DNA of 62,120 nt, taken from positions 1-62,120 of the forward strand of contig JAUIJH010000011.1 of NCBI GenBank assembly GCA_030431335.1, written 5' to 3'. The notes under the pieces were generated by a model. The model saw only the letters and a list, made by a program, of their open reading frames with translations, searched no databases and was not told where the DNA came from. Both the position numbers and the translations under genes were made by a program. This stretch comes from Alphaproteobacteria bacterium. Its GTDB lineage: Bacteria; Pseudomonadota; Alphaproteobacteria; Rhizobiales; Amorphaceae. Shown here one piece after another: positions 1-8,286 of the stretch (within the stretch, counting starts at the first letter, position 1; every line of letters starts with the position of its first letter).

Positions 1-2
1 TT

Positions 3-431
3 CCCTCGCTGTCGGGCCTGGTGATCATGCTGATCTGCGTGCAGTACGTGATGGGGCGCGACCATATCTGGATGCCCGGCTGGATCCTGCGGCGGTGCGT
101 GCGGCGCGGTCGGCTTCAGTCGGCGATCGATGGGGTGCGCCCGGTCCTGCGCGGCGTCGACCGGGTGATCTACCCGCGCCTCGGCTTCCTCATCAATCGC
201 TGGACCTTCAGCATCATCGCCGTGGTGTGCACGGTGCTGGCGGCGACCATGCCGCCGCTGGAGATGTTGCCCTTCACCAGCACGGCGACGGCCTTCATCA
301 TCGCGCTGTTCGCGACGGCGGTGATTGCCGGCGACGGGTTGCTGGCGGCGGTCGCTTTCGTGGGCACGGCGGGGATCGTCGCGGCGTTCGCGATCTTCGT
401 CGCGCCGCAGATTGCCGCTGTGATCGCGTGA
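3..431 (+). CDS. exoD: exopolysaccharide synthesis protein ExoD family (C-terminal part)
   Basis: The gene enters the window already in frame, so the true start lies upstream; about 142 codons are visible. The visible part has a short hydrophobic stretch, a basic linker rich in Arg (residues WILRR and RRGRLQ), then two or three closely spaced membrane segments ending in a hydrophobic C-terminus. This layout, with the LPSLSGL-type entry and the GRDHIW segment, resembles the ExoD family of inner-membrane proteins linked to exopolysaccharide production in rhizobia. The biochemical role of ExoD is not established. A possible GTG at 21 would give only a fragment of the family. Family call is moderately sure; the 5' end is missing. 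Confidence 0.6.
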   Translation, partial: PSLSGLVIMLICVQYVMGRDHIWMPGWILRRCVRRGRLQSAIDGVRPVLRGVDRVIYPRLGFLINRWTFSIIAVVCTVLAATMPPLEMLPFTSTATAFIIALFATAVIAGDGLLAAVAFVGTAGIVAAFAIFVAPQIAAVIA

Positions 432-436
432 TGGGT

Positions 437-450
437 GCCCGGGGGCGGGC
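437..450 (+). terminator. short GC hairpin after exoD
   Basis: A perfect 5-bp stem GCCCG/CGGGC with a GGGG loop lies six bases after the exoD stop and is followed by GCTTTCG. There is no real T tract, so termination is only a guess. Confidence 0.25.
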
Positions 451-511
451 GCTTTCGAAACGGATTGGCCGACCGATGCGATGCTGCGCCGATAGGGCGG
501 CTGCGCGAAAA

Positions 512-588
<77 letters not shown>

Positions 589-695
589 ACTTCGGTTGGT
601 GCTAGCGCCTTCCGATCGGCAGCGCAAGGCTCGCGGAAGCGAACCCCTCGTTAACTGTTTCCGAGCACCGTTCGCTAACCAAACGGGAGATGCCG

Positions 696-1217
696 ATGAT
701 TACGCGTTTCCAACTGATTGCGTGCGTTTTCGCTGCCTGCCTCGCCACTGCCGCCTTCGCCGAATATCAGCGCGTTCCGTTCGCGCAGATCGACGTGTTC
801 GCCGGTAACGAGGTGGGACCGACGCTGGCGCGCTTTGCCGCATCGCAGGCGATGGCCAGCGCCGTCGATTCGCTGCCGGCCGACCGGCGCGCGGCCTTTG
901 CCGCCACGGCCGCCGGCGCTGCGCCGAAGGGCATCGCCATCGAGCCGGTGGCGCACAACCGGCTGCGCATCCGCGTTGCCTCGCCCGATCCGGCCGCCTC
1001 CAGCGCGCTCGCCGAAAATCTGCGCCGCGACTTGGTGGAGGCCGGGGTGAAGGAGCGCTTCAGCCTCTACTTCACCAGCTCCGGCGCAACGGGGCGCTTG
1101 CTGATCCTGAGCGCGACCGCGCTCGCCGGCCTGATGCTTTGCGCCGAATGGGCCATGCGCCGGCGCGGCGTGCGGGCTTCCCGGCCGCTGCCTATGCGGG
1201 GCGCTGCATCCATCTGA
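696..1217 (+). CDS. small secreted or membrane-anchored hypothetical protein
   Basis: I do not recognise a named family. The product is about 173 residues. It begins with a signal peptide (MITRFQLIACVFAACLATAAFA), then a polar domain of about 110 residues, and ends with one membrane segment (LLILSATALAGLMLCAEWAM) followed by a basic tail (RRRGVRASR). This suggests a periplasmic domain tethered to the inner membrane by its C-terminus. The start was set at the second ATG (696) because the CGGGAG ribosome site at 684-689 would touch the ATG at 690 but lies six bases from 696. It stands alone; the 3' end overlaps the convergent DUF2842 gene by 26 bp. Confidence 0.7.
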   Translation: MITRFQLIACVFAACLATAAFAEYQRVPFAQIDVFAGNEVGPTLARFAASQAMASAVDSLPADRRAAFAATAAGAAPKGIAIEPVAHNRLRIRVASPDPAASSALAENLRRDLVEAGVKERFSLYFTSSGATGRLLILSATALAGLMLCAEWAMRRRGVRASRPLPMRGAASI

Positions 1218-1395
1218 TCAGGATGCCGATGGGGACGATCCACGCAAGGCCGAAGCCGGCATAGAAGAGGAGCTGCACCGCGCCGGTGGTGCCGGGCAGA
1301 AGACGCACCGCGAGCACCATCACCATGAGGCAGTAGATCGTCAGGAAGACGACGGTCACGATGGTGCCGATCAGCTTTTTCAGGCGGATGTGCAT
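1192..1395 (-). CDS. DUF2842 family small membrane protein
   Basis: A 67-residue protein starting MHIRLKKLIGTIVTVV with two membrane segments, roughly residues 8-32 and 40-62, separated by the short loop LLPGTTGAVQ. This matches the alphaproteobacterial DUF2842 family of unknown function. The ATG at 1395 was chosen because the segment beginning MHIRLKKLIG is where family members start and an AGGAG site lies about eight bases upstream; the open frame extends further but its codons there look unselected. It is divergent from ctaA across a 143-bp gap and convergent with the preceding gene. Confidence 0.75.
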   Translation of the reverse strand: MHIRLKKLIGTIVTVVFLTIYCLMVMVLAVRLLPGTTGAVQLLFYAGFGLAWIVPIGILIRWMQRPA

Positions 1396-1538
1396 GGGAA
1401 CGCTCCTGCTGCTCGCGCTCGGCACATGAACGATCGATGCGAATGGCGCAAGGCATGGCGGCAACCGCGACACCATATCGCTGACGTTGCACGCGCCTTC
1501 GATTTGGCAAGGCGCACGCGCCAGCCTAAGCAGGCGCC

Positions 1539-2606
1539 ATGATGGAAAATGCTGCGGTCGTCTGGTGGTTGCGGGTGGTTGCGTTGTTCGTGATCGCCAC
1601 GCTGGTGGTGGGTGGCGCGACGCGCATCACCGATTCGGGCCTGTCGATTACCGAGTGGGAGCCGCTTCTGGGCGTCATCCCGCCGCTCAGCGAGCGCGCG
1701 TGGCAGGATGCGCTGGAGCTCTACCGGCAGATCCCGGAATACCAACTGATCAACCGGGGCATGTCGCTGGGCGAATTCCAGTCGATCTACCTGTGGGAGT
1801 GGGCGCATCGGCTGGTGGCGCGCAGCATCGGGCTCGTGTTCGTGGTGCCGTTCGTCGTGTTCTGGCTGCGCGGCAAGCTGCCGGGGTGGTTCAAGCCGTG
1901 GGGCGTGCTGCTCCTCGCGCTCGGCGGGCTGCAGGGCGTCGTCGGCTGGTGGATGGTGGTCTCGGGGCTCTCCGAGCGGGTCGACGTCAGCCAGTACCGG
2001 CTGGCCGTGCATCTGACGCTCGCCTGCATCATCCTGGCGCTGACGGTGTGGCTGTCGGAGCGTCTGGCCGGGCGGGCCGATTCTGTGGCCGCGCCGCGTG
2101 GCGTGCGCGCGGTGGCGCTGGCGATGCCGGCGTTGATCCTGGTGCAGATCGCGCTCGGCGCGCTGGTCGCGGGGCTTGATGCGGGCCTGGCGTCCGACAC
2201 CTGGCCGCTGATGGCCGGCAAGCTGGTGCCGGACGGGCTGTTCACGTTCGCGCCGGCCTGGCTCAATGCGTTCGAGAATCCGCTCGCAGTCCAGTTCGAC
2301 CACCGGATGGTCGGCTATGCGGTCGCGGCGGTGGCGGTCATCAATGCGGCGCTGGCCTGGCGGGCCGGGGCGGGTCGGGGGTCGGCGGGCCTGCTCCTGG
2401 CGCTGATGGCGGTGCAGGTGACGATCGGCATTGCCGTGGTGGTGTTGCAGGTGCCGCCGGTGCTTGCCGGCGTCCACCAGGTGATGGCCGCGATCCTCCT
2501 GTGGGTCGCGGTGGCCGGCGCGACGCGCGTTGCCCCGGTGAGGGGGCGCGCGGCGCCGGCAGCAGGGCCGCTCAGCCGGCCAGCGCCTGTTCCAGATCGG
2601 CGATGA
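1539..2606 (+). CDS. ctaA: heme A synthase (COX15/CtaA)
   Basis: Oxidises the C8 methyl of heme O to the formyl group of heme A, the cofactor of aa3-type cytochrome oxidase, in the inner membrane. The 355-residue product has about eight membrane segments and the histidines expected for the two heme sites: EWAHR near residue 88, AVHLTL near 158, FDHRMVGY near 255 and GVHQVM near 316. The TRITDSGLSITEWEPLLG segment after helix 1 is a clear family hallmark. Length is usual for the alphaproteobacterial type 2 enzyme. The gene runs alone on the plus strand and its last 35 bp overlap the end of convergent metY. A SCO assembly factor for the same oxidase is coded near 7.5-8.2 kb. Confidence 0.95.
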   Translation: MMENAAVVWWLRVVALFVIATLVVGGATRITDSGLSITEWEPLLGVIPPLSERAWQDALELYRQIPEYQLINRGMSLGEFQSIYLWEWAHRLVARSIGLVFVVPFVVFWLRGKLPGWFKPWGVLLLALGGLQGVVGWWMVVSGLSERVDVSQYRLAVHLTLACIILALTVWLSERLAGRADSVAAPRGVRAVALAMPALILVQIALGALVAGLDAGLASDTWPLMAGKLVPDGLFTFAPAWLNAFENPLAVQFDHRMVGYAVAAVAVINAALAWRAGAGRGSAGLLLALMAVQVTIGIAVVVLQVPPVLAGVHQVMAAILLWVAVAGATRVAPVRGRAAPAAGPLSRPAPVPDRR

Positions 2607-3852
2607 TGTCGGCCACGTCCTCCAGGCCGACCGACAGGCGCACCACATCGGGCCCCGCGCCGGCGGCGACCTTTTGGGCGTCGGACAGCTGGCGGTGCGT
2701 GGTGGAGGCCGGGTGGATCACCAGGCTGCGCGTGTCGCCGATATTGGCCAGGTGCGAGAACAGCTTGAGCCGCGAGACCAGCGAAACGCCCGCATCGTAG
2801 CCGCCGGCGAGGCCGAAGGTGAACACGGCGCCGGCGCCCTTGGGGCAATACTTCTTGGCGAGGGCGTTGTAGCGGTCGCCTTCCAGGCCCGGGTAGCTGA
2901 CCCACGACACCTTCTCGTGCTGGGCGAGATATTGTGCGACCGCGAGCGCGTTCTCGCAGTGCCGCTGCATCCTGAGCGCCAGCGTCTCGATGCCGGTGAG
3001 CACCAGGAACGCGTTCATCGGCGACAAGGCCGGTCCGAGGTCGCGCAGGCCGAGCACGCGGCAGGCGATGGCGAAGGCGAAGTTGCCGAATGTCTCCGCC
3101 AGCACGATGCCGTTATATTCCGGCCGCGGCTCGGACAGCATCGGGTAGCGCTTGTCGCCGGCCCAGTTGAAGGTGCCGCCGTCGACGATCACGCCGGCGA
3201 TGGAGTTGCCGTGGCCGCCGAGGAACTTGGTCGCCGAGTGGACGATGATGTCCGCGCCGTGCTCGAACGGGCGCACGAGGTAGGGCGTCGCCATGGTCGA
3301 ATCGACGATCAGCGGCACGTTGGCGTCCTTGGCGACGCGCGCGATCGCGTCGAGATCGGTGATGACGCCGCCGGGGTTGGCGATCGATTCGACGAAGATC
3401 GCCTTGGTCTTGTCGGTGATGGCGGCGGCGAACGAGGCCGGGTCGTCGGCATCCGCCCACTTCACGTTCCAGCCGAAGCTCTTGAAGGAGTGGGTGAACT
3501 GGTTGATCGAGCCGCCATACAGCTTGTTGGAGGCGACGAACTCGTCGCCCGGCTGCATCAGCGCGTGCATCACGAGGACCTGCGCGGCGTGGCCTGAGGC
3601 GACGGCAAGGGCCGCGGTGCCGCCTTCGAGCGCCGCGACGCGCTCCTCCAGTACCGCGCAGGTGGGGTTGCCGATGCGCGTATAGATGTTGCCGAACGCC
3701 TGCAGGCCGAACAGCGAGGCGGCATGGTCGACATCGTCGAAGACGAAGGACGTGGTCTGGTAAATCGGGGTCGCGCGCGCGCCGGTCGTGGGATCGGGCT
3801 GGGCGCCGGCGTGAATAGCGCGTGTGTTGAAACCGGGCGTTCCGTCGGCCAT
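2572..3852 (-). CDS. metY: O-acetylhomoserine sulfhydrylase (aminocarboxypropyltransferase)
   Basis: A PLP enzyme of the Cys/Met metabolism family that makes homocysteine from O-acetylhomoserine and sulfide (EC 2.5.1.49). The 426 residues start [14 protein letters not shown] and carry YTRIGNPT and the PLP-lysine motif [11 protein letters not shown]. The [10 protein letters not shown] segment is also typical. Length fits MetY rather than the shorter MetZ or MetB. The ATG at 3852 has a strong GGAGG site. Upstream are a 10-bp palindrome AAGGCGCCTT (3877-3886) and a repeated GGCGTCA, possible regulator sites. I saw no conserved SAM-II core there. Family certain; acetyl versus succinyl substrate is inferred from length. 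Confidence 0.93.
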   Translation of the reverse strand: MADGTPGFNTRAIHAGAQPDPTTGARATPIYQTTSFVFDDVDHAASLFGLQAFGNIYTRIGNPTCAVLEERVAALEGGTAALAVASGHAAQVLVMHALMQPGDEFVASNKLYGGSINQFTHSFKSFGWNVKWADADDPASFAAAITDKTKAIFVESIANPGGVITDLDAIARVAKDANVPLIVDSTMATPYLVRPFEHGADIIVHSATKFLGGHGNSIAGVIVDGGTFNWAGDKRYPMLSEPRPEYNGIVLAETFGNFAFAIACRVLGLRDLGPALSPMNAFLVLTGIETLALRMQRHCENALAVAQYLAQHEKVSWVSYPGLEGDRYNALAKKYCPKGAGAVFTFGLAGGYDAGVSLVSRLKLFSHLANIGDTRSLVIHPASTTHRQLSDAQKVAAGAGPDVVRLSVGLEDVADIIADLEQALAG

Positions 3853-3936
3853 GATTATTTTTCCTCCAAAGGTTTAAGGCGCCTTTAGAGGGCTGGCGTC
3901 ACGGCGTCAAACGGGCTTTGCAGGACGGCGGGCCGG

Positions 3937-4302
3937 TCAGTTCTTGTGATTTTCCATGCGGCCGCGGGTGGCGGCGAGGGCGGCGTTGGCCGCGTCGAGC
4001 GCGCGCTTGGCTTCCAGCTTGCGGGCGAGGGGGCGGGTGCGCCGCAGCATCGTCGACATGTTGCGGTGTGCGCGGGTTTCGACGAACGCGACGCTGCGGT
4101 CGAGCCGGGCGGAGCGTTCGCGGGCCTTGCGCACGAAGCGCCGCGCCGTGGCCGATACCGACACCAGGATGACGATGCCGACCGCGAGCAGCGGCACTCC
4201 CGTCGGCAGTGGCGTCCACACCGTCAGCAGCCCGGCGATCAGGCAGACAACGGCTATTGCGATGAAAACGGTCTTACGGGCCTGATCCGCAAACAGCTTC
4301 AT
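3937..4302 (-). CDS. small two-helix membrane protein, unknown function
   Basis: A 121-residue protein with a short N-terminus, two membrane segments (about residues 11-31 and 36-52) joined by the proline-rich turn TPLPTGVP, then a long basic, helix-prone cytoplasmic tail rich in Arg, Lys and Ala. The hairpin resembles the PGPGW type of small alphaproteobacterial membrane proteins, but the exact motif is not met, so I leave it unnamed. It lies between the methyltransferase start of the upstream block and metY, all on the minus strand. The ribosome site (GGGGTTG) is weak. Confidence 0.65.
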   Translation of the reverse strand: MKLFADQARKTVFIAIAVVCLIAGLLTVWTPLPTGVPLLAVGIVILVSVSATARRFVRKARERSARLDRSVAFVETRAHRNMSTMLRRTRPLARKLEAKRALDAANAALAATRGRMENHKN

Positions 4303-4371
4303 TTCAACCCCGGTGGGTGGTCGCTCCCAGGTGGAATCGCCAGAGGATTGGCTCTGTCGGTTTATCTTTCA

Positions 4372-5430
4372 CTAAGATTTCCGAAAGACGAAAACTTTAG
4401 AAAAGAAAGCCGGGAAAGTACCCTCTAGCTCTAGCCCTGACTCAGTAAATAACCCGACCAGATCCGCAGTCAAGTAAGACTTGTAGTAGGGCTCGTGGAA
4501 GAGCTGCGGGAACAGCTCCAGCAGCCCATCGAGCGCTGGAGTGTCACCCGTTTGCAGCGAATCGACGATCACGAGCAGCCCGCCCGGCGCCAGCACGCGC
4601 GCAAACTCGGCCGCGACGGCGACCCGCACCTTGGGCGGCAACTCGTGGAAAAGGTAGATGTTGGTGAGGAGATCGAACGCGTCGTCGGGGAAGGGCAGCG
4701 CCTCGGCGGCCGCGACCACGGCATCGCTGCCGCGCACCGAACCGAGCCGCTTGCGCGCGAGGCTGACATAGGGCGCGGACAGGTCGCTGGCGATCACCGG
4801 CAGGCGCGGGAAGGCGGCGCGCAGGTCGCGCAGGAAGGCGCCGGAGCCGCTCGCCACGTCGAGCAGGCGGGTGGTGCGCTGGTCGACGAAGGCGAGGCGC
4901 TTGGCGATGGGCACCAGCGCCTGGCGGCGCATGGCGGCGGCGGCGCCGTAGAAGAGGGTTTCCACCTGGGTGTCGTAGAGCGCGGCGGAGGTCTCGCTCA
5001 TCCAGCCGTCGGTCTGGAAGTGGAAGTTCTGCATGTAGTAGCGCGGCCGGCCGGCGCCCTCGCGCGCCAGCTCTTGATGGGAGCGGGTGGCGCGGCGGCG
5101 CACCACCTCCGGCAGGTCGCTGAGGTAGGCCCGCCGCTGCCTGATGAGGCCGGGCAGGCCGCCGGGGTCGAGCGTCGGCATGGGATAGAGGCCCGCCTCG
5201 ACGTTGGCGAGGTCGCGGGCGAACAGTTCGCGCACGTGGCGCAGGAGGACCGCGCGTGGAGGCAGGCCGGCCGGGGCCTCGATGATTGGGGTGGGCGGCT
5301 TGGGCAATTCGGCGCCGACGCGGGCGGCGAGGCGTCGGCCCGCGGCACGCTGCGAGGTGTACCAGCCCACCCGCGCTGCCTGCTCGATGCTGAAGCGCGC
5401 GCGAAGGGCGAGGCGTTCCACTGGCGTCAT
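4372..5430 (-). CDS. class I SAM-dependent methyltransferase
   Basis: A 352-residue methyltransferase. After an N-terminal extension of about 190 residues (with RYYMQNFHFQTDGW), the Rossmann domain shows motif I as LLDVASGSGAFLRDLR, then VIASDLSAPYV (acidic residue for the ribose) and a UbiE-like post-motif NIYLFHELP. The substrate is not evident. The ATG at 5430 lies two bases from the stop of the upstream RNA methyltransferase gene, so the two are coupled. Its last 36 or so codons (about 4372-4482) use TCT, TTA, ACT, CTA, AAA and GTT freely and are only about 44% GC by hand count. The rest of the gene is strongly GC3-biased, yet the encoded tail still reads as a plausible methyltransferase end. 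Confidence 0.85.
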   Translation of the reverse strand: MTPVERLALRARFSIEQAARVGWYTSQRAAGRRLAARVGAELPKPPTPIIEAPAGLPPRAVLLRHVRELFARDLANVEAGLYPMPTLDPGGLPGLIRQRRAYLSDLPEVVRRRATRSHQELAREGAGRPRYYMQNFHFQTDGWMSETSAALYDTQVETLFYGAAAAMRRQALVPIAKRLAFVDQRTTRLLDVASGSGAFLRDLRAAFPRLPVIASDLSAPYVSLARKRLGSVRGSDAVVAAAEALPFPDDAFDLLTNIYLFHELPPKVRVAVAAEFARVLAPGGLLVIVDSLQTGDTPALDGLLELFPQLFHEPYYKSYLTADLVGLFTESGLELEGTFPAFFSKVFVFRKS

Positions 5431-5432
5431 GG

Positions 5433-6686
5433 TCACGGTCTCCGAAGCCAGGCGACTGATTCGATATGCGCCGTCGCGACGAATTGGTCGACGGGGTGGA
5501 CCTGCGTGATTTGGTAGCCCCCCTGCACCAGGATCGCACAGTCTCGCGCCAGCGTGCGCGGCTCGCAAGAGACGGCGACCACCACCGGCACCGTCGATGC
5601 CGCCAGCGCTTCGGCGAGCGCCTTGGCGCCGGCGCGCGGCGGGTCGAACACCACGGCGCCGAAGCGGGCGAGCTCCTGCGGCCCGAGCGGGTGGCGCATC
5701 AGGTCGCGCCGGATCGCGGTGACCGGACGGCGGCCTCTGAGGTGGCGCGCGGCCGCCTCCAGGGCGGCGATGGCCGGACCGTCACTGTCGATCGCGTCCA
5801 CGGCGGCGGTGCGCGACAGCGGCAGCGCGAAGGTGCCGAGGCCGCAGAAAGCGTCGAGCACCGGCGTCGCCGTGCCGACCCCGGCGAGGACGGCTGCCGT
5901 CAGCGCGGCCTCGCCGGCGCTCGTCGCCTGGATGAAGGCGCCCGGCGGGAAGGGCACGGCGACGCCACCGAGCGCGATCGTCGGCGGCTCGCGGGTGAAG
6001 CGCATCTCGGCATCCACGGTCAGACGCAAGATCGCGGGATCGTCGACGGGCGGAGGGAGCGGCGGGGGCGGCGGGGCGGCTCGCGCCTTGCGGCGGCCGC
6101 GCGCGGGCTTGGGCGGCTTTTTGCGGGGTGTGTCGAGGACGACGTCGATGCCGTTGTCGCACAGCGTCGCCACCAGGCGCGCCTCGCCGTGGGCGTGGGC
6201 GGCGCCCAGCGCGATGGCGCGCAGGCTCGGCAAGGCGGCGTCGAGCGCCGGCGCCAGGGCGGGGCACCTTTCCACGTCGACGATGTCGTGGCTCGCGCGG
6301 GCGAAATAGCCGGCGCGCGCGCCCTGGCTGTCGGCCTTGGCGCTCATCGTCATGCGGCGCCGCCCCGAAAGGGGAGAGCGCGCCATCGGCCCGATCGGTG
6401 CCGCGAGGCCGGCCGCCGCGAAAGCCTCGCGCAACAGATCCACCTTCCACGCGGCATAGAGCGCGTCGTCGGCGTGCAGCATCCGGCAACCGCCGCAGCG
6501 GCTGAACAGCGGGCACGGCGGGGCGACGCGGTGGGGCGAGCCGGGCACCAGTTCGAGCGTATCGTCGCCGAGGCGCACATGATCGCCGGGGAGGGCGAAG
6601 GGCACGGCGCGGCGCCGCCCTTCCACCGTGGCGAGGCCGTCGCCGGCGTGGTCGAGCGCATCGACGGGGAAGGTGGTCATGCTCAT
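5433..6686 (-). CDS. class I SAM-dependent RNA methyltransferase (RlmD/TrmA-like)
   Basis: Probably methylates uracil C5 in rRNA or tRNA. The 417-residue product has a short TRAM-like N-terminus, an iron-sulfur type cysteine cluster CPLFSRCGGC at about residues 60-70, an SAM-site DAFCGLGTFALPL, FDPPRAG, and the catalytic-cysteine segment VAVSCEPRTLARD near the C-terminus, as in RlmD/RlmC. A basic proline-rich insert (about residues 190-215) is not part of the core fold. The ATG at 6686 overlaps the tlyA stop as ATGA; pairing with tlyA is common in this order. Exact target nucleotide cannot be read from sequence. Confidence 0.88.
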   Translation of the reverse strand: MSMTTFPVDALDHAGDGLATVEGRRRAVPFALPGDHVRLGDDTLELVPGSPHRVAPPCPLFSRCGGCRMLHADDALYAAWKVDLLREAFAAAGLAAPIGPMARSPLSGRRRMTMSAKADSQGARAGYFARASHDIVDVERCPALAPALDAALPSLRAIALGAAHAHGEARLVATLCDNGIDVVLDTPRKKPPKPARGRRKARAAPPPPPLPPPVDDPAILRLTVDAEMRFTREPPTIALGGVAVPFPPGAFIQATSAGEAALTAAVLAGVGTATPVLDAFCGLGTFALPLSRTAAVDAIDSDGPAIAALEAAARHLRGRRPVTAIRRDLMRHPLGPQELARFGAVVFDPPRAGAKALAEALAASTVPVVVAVSCEPRTLARDCAILVQGGYQITQVHPVDQFVATAHIESVAWLRRP

Positions 6687-7459
6687 GGCCGGCGCGCTCC
6701 GATCAGCCATTCGGCGTTGCCGTCGCCGCCGGCGATGGGGGAGGGCGTGCGGCCCAGAACGCGCCAGCCGAGCGCCGCGACGGCATCCACCACGCGCCCC
6801 ACGGCGGCCTCGGCGGCGGTGGTGTCGCGCACGATGCCGCCCTTGCCGATGGCCTGCCGCCCCACCTCGAACTGCGGCTTGACCAGTGCGCACAACGCGG
6901 CCTCGGGCGCGGCGAGCGCAAGGCACGCCGGCAGCACCTTGGTGAGCGAGATAAAGCTGACGTCGAACACCAGGAAATCGGGCGCGAAGGGCAGGTCCCC
7001 CGGCATCAGCTCGCGCGCGTTGACGCCCTCCATCATCGTGACGCGCGGGTCCTCGCGCAGCGGGGCGGCGAGCTGGTCGCGCCCCACGTCGAGCGCGATG
7101 ACGCGCGCGGCGCCGCGCCGCAGCAGCACGTCGGTGAACCCGCCGGTGGAGGCGCCGACATCGAGCGCCGAGGCGCCGGCCGGGTCGAGGCCGAAGGTGT
7201 CGAGGGCGTGGCCGAGCTTGTGGGCGGCGCGGCTTGCGTATGGATCGGCTTCGGCCTCTATGGTGGCGGTTTCGGCGACGTCCTGGGCCGGGCGGCGGGC
7301 GGGAACGCCGCCGACGCGCACGGTTCCGCGAAGTACCATGTCGCGCGCCTGGCTGCGGGTGCGGGCGAGGCCACGGGCGACGAGTAGGAGATCTAGCCGC
7401 AGATCAGGACGCCGAATTCGGTCATGGCGGCGAAGATCACGTCGCCGAAGCGCAGCCAC
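6683..7459 (-). CDS. tlyA: TlyA family rRNA 2'-O-methyltransferase
   Basis: Belongs to the TlyA family, whose known members 2'-O-methylate 16S and 23S rRNA. An S4 RNA-binding segment (RLDLLLVARGLARTRSQARD then GTVRVGG) precedes an FtsJ-type domain with SAM motif ALDVGASTGGFTDVLL, FDVSFISL and LVKPQFEVG. The start is uncertain. No ATG lies near the family's usual N-terminus. The GTG at 7459 gives 258 residues and is adopted, but ATT at 7417 or CTG at 7402 would match homolog length better and no good ribosome site supports any of them. The gene follows a 43-codon gene whose stop (7393) lies inside or next to this start region, so translation may depend on coupling. Confidence 0.88.
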   Translation of the reverse strand: MAALRRRDLRRHDRIRRPDLRLDLLLVARGLARTRSQARDMVLRGTVRVGGVPARRPAQDVAETATIEAEADPYASRAAHKLGHALDTFGLDPAGASALDVGASTGGFTDVLLRRGAARVIALDVGRDQLAAPLREDPRVTMMEGVNARELMPGDLPFAPDFLVFDVSFISLTKVLPACLALAAPEAALCALVKPQFEVGRQAIGKGGIVRDTTAAEAAVGRVVDAVAALGWRVLGRTPSPIAGGDGNAEWLIGARRP

Positions 7460-7524
7460 AGGAACACGCCCAGCGCCACCAGAAAGGCACTGCCACACGC
7501 GCCGATGGCCAGGCTCGGGTTCAT
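7393..7524 (-). CDS. 43-residue single-pass membrane protein coupled to SCO
   Basis: A small frame starting MNPSLAIGACGSAFLVALGV and ending FGVLICG. It has one hydrophobic helix (about residues 8-24), the polar turn WLRFGD and a second hydrophobic stretch. Its ATG overlaps the stop of the SCO gene as ATGA (7521-7524), the same coupling used by real genes throughout the window. The third-position bias is strong. The stop TAG is at 7393-7395. No family name is known to me; similar tiny proteins beside TlyA or SCO genes would support a role in membrane assembly or oxidase maturation, which is only inference from position. Confidence 0.6.
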   Translation of the reverse strand: MNPSLAIGACGSAFLVALGVFLWLRFGDVIFAAMTEFGVLICG

Positions 7525-8189
7525 AAGGCGACCAGCGCACGCAACTTTTCGAGGATGCGGTCCTGTTCGGCCGTGGCTATTTTTTCGTTCTGGCGCATGC
7601 TCATCGGAAGATACGGGATGAATCCGGCAAAATCACCGTCGGCGTCGAACAATAGCATATCGGCGGTGTGATTCATCGTGTAGTCGCCGTCCTTCAGCGG
7701 AACCTTCTCGAAGCGGATCCTGTAGCGGTCGGCCACGTCGGCGATTTCTTCCTCGCTACCAGCGGTGAGGCCCATGATGCGCTCGTCGAACGCCTTCACG
7801 TATTGCTTGAGCACGTCCGGCGTGTCGCGCTCGGGATCGACGGTGACGAAGACGAACTGGATCTTGTCCGCGTCCTCGCCCAGGGCGTCGAGCCAGCCGG
7901 CGGTGTCGAACAGGGAGGTGGGGCACACCTCGGGGCAATGGGTGAAGCCGAAGAACATCGCCGCCGGCTTGCCGCGCAGGTCCGCCTCGGTGATCACCTC
8001 GCCGTCGGTGTCGATCAGGCGGAAGGGGCCGCCGGCGTCTTCGTATTGGGAGCGGGCGACGGCACCAGCGAGGCCGGCGGCCGGCGAGCGGCTCTGCGGG
8101 GACAGGAACGTCTGCCCCACGTAGACGCCGGCGACGGAGGCGGCGACCACCAGAACCACAAGCCACAGGATGATGCGAAGGGTCTTCAT
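7521..8189 (-). CDS. SCO1/SenC/PrrC family copper chaperone
   Basis: Inner-membrane thioredoxin-fold protein that helps build the CuA centre of cytochrome c oxidase. The 222-residue product has an N-terminal membrane anchor (MKTLRIILWLVVLVVAAS), then the redox/copper motif FTHCPEVCP at about residues 82-90 and the third ligand histidine in MNHTADMLL near residue 176. FVTVDPERDT is a further family signature. The ATG at 8189 places the anchor correctly; the frame upstream is low-complexity Arg-rich. It is 97 bp downstream of the MFS gene on the same strand and works in the same pathway as ctaA at 1.5 kb. Confidence 0.92.
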   Translation of the reverse strand: MKTLRIILWLVVLVVAASVAGVYVGQTFLSPQSRSPAAGLAGAVARSQYEDAGGPFRLIDTDGEVITEADLRGKPAAMFFGFTHCPEVCPTSLFDTAGWLDALGEDADKIQFVFVTVDPERDTPDVLKQYVKAFDERIMGLTAGSEEEIADVADRYRIRFEKVPLKDGDYTMNHTADMLLFDADGDFAGFIPYLPMSMRQNEKIATAEQDRILEKLRALVAL

Positions 8190-8286
8190 CGTCTCACTCT
8201 TCCCGGCTCCCCTCGCGCAAGGGCGTGCGCGCGAAAAGCCCAATTTCGTTTTTCGCGCGGCCCGTCGGCGACGAGGCCGGCGCCTG

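Noticed and set aside
3853..3936. Possible SAM riboswitch upstream of metY
   Set aside because: Only 84 bp separate the genes, and the conserved cores I know for SAM-II were not seen. The AAGGCGCCTT palindrome alone does not make a riboswitch. A covariance-model search would decide.
5466..7526. Long plus-strand open frame across the two RNA methyltransferase genes
   Set aside because: Shadow of the minus-strand genes, which carry clear catalytic motifs.
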